Part shown: piece by piece, positions 23,487-33,387 of the stretch | Layout: the number at the start of each line of letters is the position of its first letter | Position numbering within the stretch: position 1 is the first letter of the stretch | Position numbers and translations under genes: made by a program | NCBI GenBank assembly: GCA_943367715.1 | Contig: CALRJY020000010.1 | Coordinates: 112,402 to 176,401, forward strand | DNA length: 64,000 bases | DNA from: JAEYXS01 sp943367715 | GTDB lineage: Bacteria > Verrucomicrobiota > Verrucomicrobiia > Limisphaerales > JAEYXS01 | Direction: 5' to 3' | The notes under the pieces: generated by a model | The model's input: only the letters and a program-made list of their open reading frames with translations | Database searches by the model: none | What the model was told of the DNA's origin: nothing

Positions 23487-24365
23487 ATGAAAACCACTCG
23501 CCGCGCCATAATCTGTCTCGGACTCCTCGCGCAACTCTGGTTTTCCTCCGCACAAGCTGCGGAACCCCGCATTCTCCGCGACCTCGAATACGCCCGCGTA
23601 GCAGATAAACCTCTGCAGCTCGATCTCTACTTGCCCGCGAAGACCACTCCACCACCGCCTCTCCTTATCTACGTTCACGGCGGCGCCTGGCGCTCCGGCA
23701 CCAAGAGTGACGTGCCGATTCTCCCGCTGCTCGAAAAAGGATACGCCATTGCCAGCGTGGAATACCGGCTCACTCCAGAAGCGCCCTTCCCGGCCAATGT
23801 CCACGACCTGAAATCCGCCATCCGCTACCTACGCGCCAAGGCGAGTGAGCATGGCTATGACCCGAAACGTTTCATCATCGTCGGTTCGTCTGCGGGCGGA
23901 CACCTCGCCGCTCTCGTCGGCGTAAGCAACGGTCATAAAGAATTGGAAGGCAAGGTCGGCAAGTTTCTGAACCAATCGTCTGACGTGCAGGCCATCGTGA
24001 GCTTTTACGGCGCGGCCAATCTCCAGACCATCCTGAAGCAATCCACTTCGCACGGTCTTGAAGTGCGCGTGCCCGCCCTGCAACTGCTTCTCGGCGGCCA
24101 ACCCGAGGAAAAGCCCGATCTCGCCAAAACGGCCAGCCCCGTCGCTCAGATGGACAAGAACGATCCTCCGCTGCTGCTCATCCACGGCGATAAAGACCCG
24201 CAAATGCCCATCGAACAGTCCTACGAACTGCAAGCCGCTTACGAGAAACTCAAGCTACCGGTGCAGTTTGAAGTCATCCACGGAGGTCTGCATGGCGGGA
24301 GAGAATTCTACGACAAAGAGCGCATGGAACTCGTGGAGCAATTCCTCAAAAAGCATCTGCGCTGA
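23487..24365 (+). CDS. Exported alpha/beta hydrolase (carboxylesterase / BD-FAE type)
   Basis: 292 residues from the ATG at 23487; a GTG nine bases upstream is also possible. The signal peptide (KTTRRAIICLGLLAQLWFSSAQA) is clear. Catalytic features: oxyanion HGGAW near residue 65, nucleophile elbow GSSAGGHLAALVG near 135, an acid in IHGDKDPQMP near 232, and His in HGGLHGGREF near 270. Fold and motifs match esterases that remove acetyl or feruloyl groups. Convergent with the ankyrin gene, 21 bases apart. Confidence 0.85.
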   Translation: MKTTRRAIICLGLLAQLWFSSAQAAEPRILRDLEYARVADKPLQLDLYLPAKTTPPPPLLIYVHGGAWRSGTKSDVPILPLLEKGYAIASVEYRLTPEAPFPANVHDLKSAIRYLRAKASEHGYDPKRFIIVGSSAGGHLAALVGVSNGHKELEGKVGKFLNQSSDVQAIVSFYGAANLQTILKQSTSHGLEVRVPALQLLLGGQPEEKPDLAKTASPVAQMDKNDPPLLLIHGDKDPQMPIEQSYELQAAYEKLKLPVQFEVIHGGLHGGREFYDKERMELVEQFLKKHLR

Positions 24366-24386
24366 CGAATGGAACAGACGCCACGT

Positions 24387-25904
24387 TCAGCGTCCGTCGT
24401 TATAGCCCTTGGTCTTGTCTTCGGGACGTGGCGTCAACGGCGGTGGTGTGATTCCCGCATCGCGCATCACCTGATGGATCGCGGCGATCGTTTCCGCTGA
24501 CGGCTTAAAATTTCCGGGACGATACCCTTCCGCAATAAGCAACGGCGACCAGCCATGCTTGTTCTTCTGATTCCAGCTTTCAGGCTTCGCCCCTTTGGTC
24601 GCCAGCAGTTGCACCATCTTGGGCAGGCTCTTGTAGGCCGCGCCATGCATGGCCGTTTCACCGATTTTGTCCACCGTGTTCACCTCCGCACCGAGCGAAA
24701 GCAGATAACCCACGGCCTCCAGGCATTCGGCTTCCGTTCCCGCCTCTTCCGTGGGAGCCAGACAGCCAAAGCCCGCCGCCGCCATCAACGGCGTCGTGCC
24801 TTCCCTGTTCGGCAGCAGCGGATCCGCGCCCAGTTCCACCAGCAATTTCATAAGCGGCACATCCGCCGTCTTGGCCGCCATGAGAAAAGGTGTTGCTCCA
24901 AATGTGCTCAATCTGCCTTTGCCCGATGAACCCTTCTCAAGCTGCGCATTCACCTTCGCGCCAGCGGCTACAAGCTGTCGCACGAACTCCAGGCTGGTCA
25001 GTTTCCCGGAACCTTGCGGCGGTGGTTGGCCGGAATCATCGTCACCACGATTCGGTTTGCGGACCCACGTGATCATGTGCAACGGCGTGAAACCCGAGCG
25101 CTCATCATTCGGATTGGCTCCTGCTTTGATCAGCTCCATCGCCAGTTCGAAGTGACCGTTTTCAACCGCCAAAATCAAAGCGCTCGTGCCATTGCCCGGC
25201 GCGCGGCTGTTCGCCCTCTTCTCCGTTTCGATGGCTTCATTGGCATCAATACCCGCTTTGAGCAAAACACGAACCACGTCAGCACGACCATCCCGCATCG
25301 CAAACAGCATCGGCGTGAATCCCGACTTGAGTCGTGCACGCGGATTGGCACCGGCCTTGATCAACGCCTCGACCACTGCTGCATGTCCCTCCGCAGCCGC
25401 CCACATCAGCGGCGTCTGTCCTTTGCGATCCGTCGCGTCCACCTTCGCACCGCGTTCAAGCAAAGCCTTCACCGGTCCACCACGCCCCGTGCGTGCTGCC
25501 GTATGCAAAACCGTTTCGCCACCCATCAATGTCGTATTGGCATCCGCACCCGCCTTGAGCAAAGCCCGCACGATGTCCTCATTCCCATTCACACACGCGA
25601 GGCTCAATGGTGTGACGCCATAACGATTCGTCGCGCCAGCATTTGCACCGGCCGTCAGCAACGCTTGGACACTGGCCGCGTTCTCATGTTGTGCCGCCCA
25701 ATGCAGTGCAGTCATGCCATCTGCTTGCGGCGCCTTCGCATCCGCACGCTCCTTGAGCAATGATTGCACCCGATTCCACTCAGCGCGCTCCGCCGCGTCA
25801 GCCATGGGGGCAGGTGCAGTGAATGCCGTTTGAATTCCTGCCAGCAGCATTATCCCGGCGAAAATCGTCCGTAAAGCCCGGCCACTGGTTTCAACTCGTG
25901 TCAT
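24387..25904 (-). CDS. Exported ankyrin-repeat protein, third gene of a coupled operon
   Basis: 505 residues from the ATG at 25904. An in-frame TTG at 25922 would overlap the preceding stop as TTGA and is the alternative start. A signal peptide or anchor (RTIFAGIMLLAGIQTAFTAP) is followed by about ten to eleven ankyrin repeats (consensus GxTPLMWAAAEGHAAVVEALIKAGANP). The C-terminal part is interrupted by a Pro/Gly linker near residue 300. The protein is therefore probably periplasmic, a place where ankyrin proteins are less common than in the cytoplasm. It directly follows the DUF1552 gene, so a role as scaffold for the DUF1592/DUF1552 pair is inferred. Confidence 0.85.
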   Translation of the reverse strand: MTRVETSGRALRTIFAGIMLLAGIQTAFTAPAPMADAAERAEWNRVQSLLKERADAKAPQADGMTALHWAAQHENAASVQALLTAGANAGATNRYGVTPLSLACVNGNEDIVRALLKAGADANTTLMGGETVLHTAARTGRGGPVKALLERGAKVDATDRKGQTPLMWAAAEGHAAVVEALIKAGANPRARLKSGFTPMLFAMRDGRADVVRVLLKAGIDANEAIETEKRANSRAPGNGTSALILAVENGHFELAMELIKAGANPNDERSGFTPLHMITWVRKPNRGDDDSGQPPPQGSGKLTSLEFVRQLVAAGAKVNAQLEKGSSGKGRLSTFGATPFLMAAKTADVPLMKLLVELGADPLLPNREGTTPLMAAAGFGCLAPTEEAGTEAECLEAVGYLLSLGAEVNTVDKIGETAMHGAAYKSLPKMVQLLATKGAKPESWNQKNKHGWSPLLIAEGYRPGNFKPSAETIAAIHQVMRDAGITPPPLTPRPEDKTKGYNDGR

Positions 25905-25918
25905 TGCGTCAGCAGAAA

Positions 25919-27268
25919 TCAAATGCCCAACGGCTCGAACAACTCGTCCACCTTGCCGGTGCTGTCCGCGAATTTGTCGACCCGCACGCCTGCCTTGTCG
26001 AGCAGCGTCAGATGCAGATTCGCCAGTGGCGTCGGCTTCTCATAGCGGATATGCCGTCCGCCCTTCATGCCACCGGCTGCACCGCCAGCCACCAGCACCG
26101 GCAGATTCACGTGATCATGCACATTCGGATTGCCCATGCCGCTGCCATACAGCAGCAGCGAATGATCAAGCAATGTCCCCGCGCCATCCGTGGTCGCTTT
26201 CAGTTTGCCGAGGAACTCGGCGAAGAGGGACACGTGATATTGGTTGATCTTCGCCATGCGCGCGATCTTCTCGGGATCATTGCCGTGATGCGACAGCGGA
26301 TGATGCGGGTCCGCCACGCCGATCTCCGGATACGAACGGTTGCTGGTCTCGCGCGCGAGCTGGAACGTGATGACACGGGTGACATCGCCCTGCATGGCGA
26401 GCACCTGCAGATCGAACATCAGCCGTGCGTGATCCGCATAGGCGGCCGGCACACCCGTAGGCCGATCCAGATCGGGCAAAGGATTGTCCTTCACATCCGT
26501 CTCCGCCTTTTGGATACGCCGTTCCACTTCCCGCACGCTGTCTAAGTAGTGACTCACCTTCTCCCGGTCCGATGCGCCCAGCGAACGTTCCAAGCGCGCG
26601 ATATCGTCCTTCACGAAATCCAAGAGGCTCGCCCGTTTGCGCAACGCCGCCTGCCGCTCGGCCTTGCTGCCACCTTCGCCGAACAGCATCTCGAACACGA
26701 TGCGTGGATGTGCCTCAGCCGGCAGTGGCGTGGTGGGCGAGGACCAGGAAAGATTGTTTTGATACACGCAAGCGTAGCCGTTATCGCATTGGCCCACCGT
26801 CTGCATCATGTCCATCGCCAGTTCGAGCGAAGGAAGCTGCGTGCCCTTGCCGATGTTCTGCGCGGCGATCTGGTCCACCGTGGTGCCCAAATAATAATCG
26901 TTGCTCTCCGTGTGCTTGGCACGTGCGGCGCTGAGGAAGGCGGCATTCGAGGTCGCATGCGTGCCGGGATACGCGTTCTGCAATTCCAGATTTGTGATGA
27001 CCGTGACGTGCTCCTTCACCGGCTTGAGTGAACTGAGGATGAAGGAGAGTTCATCCAGCTTGCCCTTGCCCGGTGGCGTCCAGCGCGGCAGGTCCGCTCC
27101 CATCGGCATGAAGATATAACCCAATCGTCGCACCGGTGCCGCCGCCGTCTTAGCCTGGGCGGTGAGCGCGGGCACCATGGCATCAAGTAACGGTAGCGCG
27201 AGCGTGGCTCCGATGCCGCGCAGAAAAGTGCGGCGTGGCAACGCAGTCCGAGTGGTGAACGTGCTCAT
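25919..27268 (-). CDS. DUF1552 protein with Tat signal
   Basis: 449 residues. The twin-arginine signal LPRRTFLRGIGATLALPLLDA is at residues 9-29. The rest matches DUF1552, a domain of unknown function found mainly in Planctomycetes, Verrucomicrobia and Myxobacteria: RLGYIFMPMGADLPRW, NLELQNAYPGTHATSNAAFL, VTRVITFQLARETSNRSYPEIG, HHPLSHHGNDPEK and LLLYGSGMGNPNVHDH. The layout resembles the DUF1501/alkaline-phosphatase-like fold, but no metal site is claimed. The ATG overlaps the stop of the DUF1592 gene by four bases (27265-27268), so the two are translationally coupled. Confidence 0.9.
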   Translation of the reverse strand: MSTFTTRTALPRRTFLRGIGATLALPLLDAMVPALTAQAKTAAAPVRRLGYIFMPMGADLPRWTPPGKGKLDELSFILSSLKPVKEHVTVITNLELQNAYPGTHATSNAAFLSAARAKHTESNDYYLGTTVDQIAAQNIGKGTQLPSLELAMDMMQTVGQCDNGYACVYQNNLSWSSPTTPLPAEAHPRIVFEMLFGEGGSKAERQAALRKRASLLDFVKDDIARLERSLGASDREKVSHYLDSVREVERRIQKAETDVKDNPLPDLDRPTGVPAAYADHARLMFDLQVLAMQGDVTRVITFQLARETSNRSYPEIGVADPHHPLSHHGNDPEKIARMAKINQYHVSLFAEFLGKLKATTDGAGTLLDHSLLLYGSGMGNPNVHDHVNLPVLVAGGAAGGMKGGRHIRYEKPTPLANLHLTLLDKAGVRVDKFADSTGKVDELFEPLGI

Positions 27269-29637
27269 AGGGTTTGCCTCATTCTAAACGGCGGGCTGTT
27301 GACGATTCCAAGGATAATCGCGGAGAAACGGTAGTCCTCTTTGCTCGCAGACTTCAACACGGCGCGCACCGCCGGTCCGTCATAAGCCTCCACGCCGCGA
27401 CCTAACGCGAACGTGAGCAGCTTCTCGGTCAGGGTGCCCGCAAAGATCTCCGGCCGGTTGAGCAGTCCCGCTTCCAAGCCGCCCACGCCAGTGAATCGGC
27501 TGCCATCGGGCAATCCACCCGAGGCATCCACGGGCACGCCCTCTTCCAAATTCCGCCATTGGCCCACAGCATCAAAGTTCTCCAGCGCAAAACCCGGCGG
27601 GTCGATGAAATCATGGCAACTCGCGCACGCCGCATTCGCGCGATGCGCCGCCAGCCGTTCACGCACGGGTAGTTTGGCCGAGACGCTGTTGTCATCCAGT
27701 GCCGGCACATCCGGAGCTGGTGGCGGAGGCGGTGTGCCCAGCAGATTCTCCAGCACCCATTTGCCACGGATCACCGGCGAGGTCCGCGTGGCATAAGAAG
27801 TCACCGTCAACACGCTGCCCTGTCGTAACAACCCACCGCGATTGCTTTCCGTCTTCAGCGCGATGGGACGGAAGTGTGTGCCGTAAACATGCGGGATGCC
27901 GTAGTGCTTCGCCAGCCGCTCATTCAGATAGGTATGATCCGCTTTCAGCAGGTCGAGCACGCTGCGGTCTTCGCGCAAAATCTCAGCGAAGAGCAGTTCC
28001 GTTTCTTGGCGAAATGCCTGCCGCAGATTGTCATCGAAGTCCGGGAATAAGCGGCCATCCGGCGTGATGGATTCCAGATTGCGCAGATGCAGCCATTGGT
28101 TGGCGAAGTTTTTGACAAGTGATTGCGAACGTGGATCAGCCAGCATCCGACGTGTCTGTTTGGCCAGCACTTCGGGTTTTCCAAGCTCACCGCGTCCGGC
28201 CAGTTCCAGCAGTTCATCATCGGGAATGCTGCTCCATAGGAAGAAGGAAAGCCGCGAGGCCAACTCCACGTCACTGACGCGATAGACTGTGCCACGCGGC
28301 TGATCTTTCGGTTCCGACTCCACACGCAACAAGAATTCCCGGCTCACCAGCACCGCGCTCAAGGCCGCTTCGATGCCCGCGTCAAACCCGGCTTCCTTGC
28401 GTCCTTCGCTGAAGAACGGCAGCACTCGCGCCACATCCACATCTGTCACTGGCCGTCGATACGCCCGGCGCATCAAGGTGGACAAAATCTGTTTCGCAGA
28501 AGTTTCCTCATCCGCAGGCGTCTTGGGACGGGTGATGAATACGCGCTGGCGGCTGGGAGTTTCTCCGGCGCCTTTGGCGTAATACGGACCGGTGATGGAC
28601 ACTTGATAAATCGCCGGACCTATGCGCGGGTGACGGTGAAAGTTGAAATGCGCATTATAGGGCTGACGTTGTGTTTCCAGCAGCGAGGAAGGATTTTTCA
28701 GGAACGTGACGCCGAGTTGATGTGGCCCGGCCGACACCGGTAGACGGAACTTCAGATGCGCATCCACCTGTTCAAATCCTTTGCCCGCCGGTGGCGGTTT
28801 CACGGTGAAAGTCCGCACCTGTTCCTTATCCACCAGCACGACGACCTCATGCGGCTCCTTCAAGCCTTCCACGTCTTCATTACGATCGCGGGTGAGCCGT
28901 ATCTGGATCTCATACTCGCCTTCCTGCGGGAAGGTGTACGGCAGCAACGCACCACCGCGCGTGCCGAAGGGCAATCCCTCCACACGCTCTTCCTGCGTGA
29001 TATCTGGCCGGATACGAAGGGTATCGCCACCGGGCACCTTTTGGTCACTCCCGATGGCGAGGCGGCTGATCTTCTGCGCGGCACTGATGTAGCGGTCCAG
29101 CAAGGTCGGCGAGAGCGTGCCGACGGTCACGTTGTCAAAACCATGGCTGGCTTCATCCGCTGGCAGTAAAGCGGAAGCATCGATGTCCAAGGCCAGGAGA
29201 TCGCGGATGGCGTTCTGATACTCCGTTCGCGTAAGCCGCCGGATAGTTTCCGTGCGACCGGGTGTGGGATGGATAGCTGCCGCAGCATCAAGCCTGGCCT
29301 CCAAGACGTTCAAAGCCTGCTTATACTCAGCCTCACTTGGCCGCGAGGGTTTACCGGGGGGCGGCATCTGCCGGGTGCGCAAGCGGCGAATGACATCCTC
29401 CCAAGCAGCGGGATGTTTCGTGACATCTTCGGAAAGGATAGCCGTAAGATTCAGGCCGCCTTTGGCCGTTTCCGCATCGTGACAGTCCGTGCAAAACTTA
29501 CTGACCAAGGCTGGCGCAGCAACAGTCTTTGAACCCGCTTCTTCCACTGCCTTAGGCTGCGCGGCCGTGCCGCCAGCCACCCACACCAGCCACACCACTA
29601 TCATGGCTGGCCAGTTGTTGAGACGGAGTTTGGTCAT
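27265..29637 (-). CDS. DUF1592-family exported protein with two CxxCH haem motifs
   Basis: 790 residues from the ATG at 29637 (a GTG at 29652 is in frame). After the signal peptide comes CTDCH at residues 49-53, a class c haem site. The middle shows the usual order DUF1587, DUF1595 (carbohydrate-binding-like PYTFPQEGEYEIQIRL), DUF1592 (SRLSFFLWSSIPDDELLELA), DUF1588 (a second CxxCH, CASCHDFIDPPGFALENFD) and DUF1585 at the end. The family is abundant in Planctomycetes and Verrucomicrobia. An electron-transfer role coupled to polymer oxidation has been suggested on domain content, not shown. First gene of the operon. Confidence 0.9.
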   Translation of the reverse strand: MTKLRLNNWPAMIVVWLVWVAGGTAAQPKAVEEAGSKTVAAPALVSKFCTDCHDAETAKGGLNLTAILSEDVTKHPAAWEDVIRRLRTRQMPPPGKPSRPSEAEYKQALNVLEARLDAAAAIHPTPGRTETIRRLTRTEYQNAIRDLLALDIDASALLPADEASHGFDNVTVGTLSPTLLDRYISAAQKISRLAIGSDQKVPGGDTLRIRPDITQEERVEGLPFGTRGGALLPYTFPQEGEYEIQIRLTRDRNEDVEGLKEPHEVVVLVDKEQVRTFTVKPPPAGKGFEQVDAHLKFRLPVSAGPHQLGVTFLKNPSSLLETQRQPYNAHFNFHRHPRIGPAIYQVSITGPYYAKGAGETPSRQRVFITRPKTPADEETSAKQILSTLMRRAYRRPVTDVDVARVLPFFSEGRKEAGFDAGIEAALSAVLVSREFLLRVESEPKDQPRGTVYRVSDVELASRLSFFLWSSIPDDELLELAGRGELGKPEVLAKQTRRMLADPRSQSLVKNFANQWLHLRNLESITPDGRLFPDFDDNLRQAFRQETELLFAEILREDRSVLDLLKADHTYLNERLAKHYGIPHVYGTHFRPIALKTESNRGGLLRQGSVLTVTSYATRTSPVIRGKWVLENLLGTPPPPPAPDVPALDDNSVSAKLPVRERLAAHRANAACASCHDFIDPPGFALENFDAVGQWRNLEEGVPVDASGGLPDGSRFTGVGGLEAGLLNRPEIFAGTLTEKLLTFALGRGVEAYDGPAVRAVLKSASKEDYRFSAIILGIVNSPPFRMRQTL

Positions 29638-29746
29638 GGCATGGATGCTCACAATCGGATACGGCGGCGGCTTTTATCTGGCTTACTCCTTAAAGCCGCT
29701 TTTAGCAAGTATCACTGTTGGCCAAAACTGCCCTCCCCTAAATAGA

Positions 29747-29772
29747 AACGGGCCGCCCGAAGGCGGCCCGTT
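29747..29772 (-). terminator. Probable terminator after the large exported protein gene
   Basis: Stem AACGGGCCGCC / GGCGGCCCGTT with a 4-base loop. On the minus strand it is followed by TCTATTTAG, a weak U-tract, 22 bases past the stop. Confidence 0.6.
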
Positions 29773-29793
29773 GATGCAATTGGACTAGCCAGC

Positions 29794-31713
29794 TTACTTG
29801 GCTTTCGGCGGTGTCGGGCTGTAGAACTTGTAGTTCATCCCCTGTTCGTTGACCACAAAGCCGCCCACGGAGAAGTGGAAGTATTTCTCGATAGCTGAGA
29901 ACTCAGGCAGGAGCGCGAAGTCAAACCACTCCGCCCGGCGTTTCTTGCCTTCTTCATTCACCATGCCCCCGGAGAACAGCACATCGAACATCTCCGGGTT
30001 TTTGCGCAAGGCCGTGATCATCACTTTGGCCGTGGCCGCCTGATTTTCATAGATCAACAGGCCGCTGGACATGCCGCCCACCTTTTGGGCTGCTTCCGCC
30101 AGACCCGCTGTCTCTTTCAAAGGCCGTCCGCCACCTTGGGCACTGCGGACGTATTCTTCAACCATCGAGGCTTCCGTGGAGAAGGCCACGTAACCGCCGC
30201 TCGCTACATAGTGCAACGCGCGTTCCACCGGGCGTTTACCGTCCGGGCTCACCGTGGAGGGCATGGGTAACGTGTAGATCTTCTTGCCGAGGAACTCGCG
30301 TTCTCCTTTATCGCCAGCGCCGCCCGCCGTGGGCGAGACGAGGAAACTGCTGCCCGTCTTGATCGCGGAGGCCAATTGTTCGGCATTGGGCGAGCCCACC
30401 AGCACGATGGAAGGTGGTGAGGCAAGCTGCTCGATGCCGGTGCCCGTCGGGGCTTTTTCATAGGAGATGATATCATCACCGAGATTGCCGATGAGCTGCT
30501 TCTTAAGGTCGAAGTTGGGGTCTTTGTCTTTCCCAGCAGCACCGAGCGTCATCTGGAGGAGACCGCCCATCTGCGGCGAGATGGAATTCAGGGTGCTTTC
30601 CACCGTAGTCCACAGCTTCTGGCCATTCAAGCGCCAGCGCATGAACTTGGTGACGTCCGCCGAAACAAAGGCGGGTGGCGATGAATCCTTGGCTTCCGGG
30701 ATCAAGATTTGGAAAATTCCTTTGCGCTGATCTTGCGGCACGCCCAGATGCATCTGGATCGAGGAGCCTTCGCCGGTCAGTTGTCCGCTCAGGGCCACTG
30801 TCTTCACTCCGCGCAGGCCGAGAGCCTCCATGATCTTGTCTGGCGCTGGCATCGGCATGGCGTCCTCCGCTGACGGCGGTTTTTGATCCGCCATAATGGA
30901 TTTGATCAGGATGTCATAAAAGCTTTGGGTGTTTACCCAGGCATAGAACATGGCATCACGGAACATGGCATTGTGCGCGCCTTGGTAATTGGGGACTTCA
31001 TCCAAAGAAGGCAGGCTGCCGCCGCTTTGCTTGATAAGCACCTTCTCAAAGACCCGCTTGCTGTTGCCCATGAGGAACAGGGAACCGGAACGGCCAATGG
31101 TGATCTCCGTGGGCTTCTGGGCCTTCTTGGGTTCCGCCGCCGTTTCGTCCTCGTCCTTTTCTTTCTTGGACGGGAAGGCGTTGGTCAGGATTTTATCCAT
31201 CTCGCCCGGGGGCAGGATGACGGTGTGAAAGTCCACGTCGCGGATCTTCTCGGTCTTCACCTGTTTGCCGGTATCAGTCCAGCGTTTGCGCAGCTCGGTC
31301 AGTTTGCTTTCCAGATCAGAACCTTTGTCCTTGCTGTCGATCAGCAGGATCAAGGCCGGTTCCTTGTCATCTTGGCCTTCCCAGCCATCACGCACCACGG
31401 CGATGGTGAACTGGCCTTTGGCCAGCGCCAGGTAATCGGCGAACTTGATGCCCATCTCACGCTCCAGCGGCGCGATGATGTCGCTGTTCCACTTGGCCAT
31501 CACCTTCTTGAGGAACGGCTGCATGGCCGGGTCCGAGTAAAGCTGGCTGGCCGGATTGGATTTAATCTCCGCGCGGGCCTTGTCCAGATCCGGGATGGTG
31601 AGCAGCACCAGCGTATCGGAAGGCAGCAGCTTTTCCGGAGGCGGGGTTTGGGCTTTGACGTTGAGGGCGAGCAGCAGCAGCAAGCTGAGCATCGCGTAAC
31701 ATTTTCTGATCAT
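29794..31713 (-). CDS. Large exported protein of unknown function
   Basis: 639 residues with a signal peptide (MLSLLLLLALNVKAQ). No catalytic motif is visible. The start LLPSDTLVLLTIPDLDKARAE and repeated mixed alpha/beta segments recall the DUF3352-type exported proteins of Planctomycetes and Verrucomicrobia, at low confidence. A charged KEKDEDETAAEPKKAQKP linker lies near residue 190. The C-terminal end has a beta strand-rich stretch (EKYFHFSVGGFVVNEQG). Single gene; the htrA-like gene on the same strand lies about 100 bases upstream. Confidence 0.65.
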   Translation of the reverse strand: MIRKCYAMLSLLLLLALNVKAQTPPPEKLLPSDTLVLLTIPDLDKARAEIKSNPASQLYSDPAMQPFLKKVMAKWNSDIIAPLEREMGIKFADYLALAKGQFTIAVVRDGWEGQDDKEPALILLIDSKDKGSDLESKLTELRKRWTDTGKQVKTEKIRDVDFHTVILPPGEMDKILTNAFPSKKEKDEDETAAEPKKAQKPTEITIGRSGSLFLMGNSKRVFEKVLIKQSGGSLPSLDEVPNYQGAHNAMFRDAMFYAWVNTQSFYDILIKSIMADQKPPSAEDAMPMPAPDKIMEALGLRGVKTVALSGQLTGEGSSIQMHLGVPQDQRKGIFQILIPEAKDSSPPAFVSADVTKFMRWRLNGQKLWTTVESTLNSISPQMGGLLQMTLGAAGKDKDPNFDLKKQLIGNLGDDIISYEKAPTGTGIEQLASPPSIVLVGSPNAEQLASAIKTGSSFLVSPTAGGAGDKGEREFLGKKIYTLPMPSTVSPDGKRPVERALHYVASGGYVAFSTEASMVEEYVRSAQGGGRPLKETAGLAEAAQKVGGMSSGLLIYENQAATAKVMITALRKNPEMFDVLFSGGMVNEEGKKRRAEWFDFALLPEFSAIEKYFHFSVGGFVVNEQGMNYKFYSPTPPKAK

Positions 31714-31816
31714 AGAGACGGCCTGTCCTTTATTTCCTGCGATCTCCGGCCTTCCGACCAGATCACCGCATTTTTCTTAAAAATGATGTTTATTGATTCA
31801 CCAAAAGTCTGCCCGC

Positions 31817-32776
31817 TTATTTCTTGCCCGCCGGAACCTTCATCCGGCTTGGCGGCTCCAGATAACGATAAGCGTTACTGGGATTGCCGCTGTCGTAGGA
31901 ATAGGCATCCCGATGGTTCAGGAAATACTTAACCGCACTTATCGGAATGGCAAATCCCAGTCCTTCGCCGAACATGATCTTCATGTTCGTGACCCCCACA
32001 ACCTCGCCGCGCAGATTGAAAAGCGGTCCGCCGCTGTTGCCGGGGTTGATCTGCGTAGTGGTCTGCAAGTAAAGCTCGCCCTGCATCTGGCGCGTCTTAG
32101 TACTGACGATGCCTTCCGTAACAGTGCGCTCCAGGCCGAGCGGGCTGCCGATGGCGAATACCCGTTCGCCCACCGCCAAACCATCAGCCTCTCCCAAAAG
32201 CACCGGCACAAACTTCGGCAGATTTTCATCCTCGATCTTTAACAGAGTCAGGTCCGCGAACTTGTTCATCGCCACGATGCGCACCTGCTTGTAGGACTTG
32301 CGTTCTAGCTGCCCTTTCTTCTGGTGATAAACCTCGATGGAGATCTCCGTCTCCCCTTCGATGACGTGGAAGTTGGTCATGAGGAAACCATCCTCATTCA
32401 GAAAGAATCCCGAGCCAGTGCCGCTGGGAGTGCGAACTTGAACCACGCCTTCACCGAGCTGGGCGACGAGTTCACGCACGGAACGCTCGGCCGGAGGTGT
32501 CGTCGCCACGCGGAACAGGTCTTCCTGGATCGTGGTCGGCGGAGCAACCTCGACCGGTTTGGTGGTCGCTTTCTCGGACTTCTTGACCTCTACGATCTGG
32601 TTGCGAGGGATGACGAGGACGGTGTAACCCACGTCCAAAACGATCTGGTCCGGCTTGTCCGCCAGTATCTCTCCTGAAACGGCCGCCTTGCCCTTGAGCT
32701 GGATCTGTACCGGCTCGGCCGTCGCGGAAAAAGCCGCGAGGACCGCCACCGACATACCGACGAGTGGCTTCAACAT
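31817..32776 (-). CDS. Periplasmic trypsin-like serine protease (HtrA/DegP type, no PDZ)
   Basis: 319 residues. The signal peptide ends near residue 20. A small beta domain (about 22-65) comes first. The S1C protease domain (about 100-295) has His137 (TNFHVIE), Asp175 (FADLTLLKI) and Ser248 in NPGNSGGPL. The chain ends soon after the protease domain, so the PDZ domains that regulate classical DegP are missing. Probably degrades or chaperones misfolded envelope proteins. A single gene. Confidence 0.9.
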   Translation of the reverse strand: MLKPLVGMSVAVLAAFSATAEPVQIQLKGKAAVSGEILADKPDQIVLDVGYTVLVIPRNQIVEVKKSEKATTKPVEVAPPTTIQEDLFRVATTPPAERSVRELVAQLGEGVVQVRTPSGTGSGFFLNEDGFLMTNFHVIEGETEISIEVYHQKKGQLERKSYKQVRIVAMNKFADLTLLKIEDENLPKFVPVLLGEADGLAVGERVFAIGSPLGLERTVTEGIVSTKTRQMQGELYLQTTTQINPGNSGGPLFNLRGEVVGVTNMKIMFGEGLGFAIPISAVKYFLNHRDAYSYDSGNPSNAYRYLEPPSRMKVPAGKK

Positions 32777-32952
32777 GGGCCTAACCTAGAATCCCGCCTG
32801 CTCAAAGACAAGCGAGCAAAGCTACAAAAAGCAGCGGCTATTATAGATGCCCGGCCACCCTGTCGGAGGCAAATTCGGCTACAACCCGCACGCAGCCGTT
32901 GCGCCGAAGGCGGTCTGGCGGCATAGTGCAAACAGCACATTTCCAAATCCTT

Positions 32953-33333
32953 ATGAGTATTTTTCAACAAATGATGGGCAACGTCACCGAGTTTGCCCCG
33001 GATAAAGCCCAGACCGAGTTCGCCCCGATCCTCGCGGAGGGCGAAAAAGTCGTGAAAGCCTTCAAACTGATCCGCGATCAGATCATCCTGACGAACCTCC
33101 GGATCATCACGATCAATAAGGAGGGGTTGACCGGCAGCAAGCATTTCACAACCTCCATCCCCTACTCCTCCATCAAGATGTTCGCGAAAGAGAGCGCGGG
33201 CATCTTCGATCTGGATGCCGAGCTGCGCATCTGGCTGCATTCGGAATCAGAGCCCATCAAGTGGGAGTTCTCCAAGGGCGTGGACATCAATGAGGTCTAT
33301 CGGACCATCAGCACGTATGTGCTGAAGGGATAA
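32953..33333 (+). CDS. Bacterial PH-domain protein
   Basis: 126 residues from the ATG at 32953; the longer frame from 32899 is not used. The whole chain matches the bacterial pleckstrin-homology family (bPH_1, PF08000 as I recall it): EGEKVVKAFKLIRDQIILTNLRIITINKEGLTGSK, then TSIPYSSIKMFAKESAGIFDLDAELRIWL and a closing helix VDINEVYRTISTYVL. Members form cytoplasmic pentameric rings in the one structure known; function unclear, with stress-response suggestions. Followed 54 bases later by the Sel1 gene. Confidence 0.85.
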   Translation: MSIFQQMMGNVTEFAPDKAQTEFAPILAEGEKVVKAFKLIRDQIILTNLRIITINKEGLTGSKHFTTSIPYSSIKMFAKESAGIFDLDAELRIWLHSESEPIKWEFSKGVDINEVYRTISTYVLKG

Positions 33334-33387
33334 GGCTCATGCCCCTTGCCGCCAAGAGCCAGTTGGCGTTACCCTAGCCGGGTTCGC

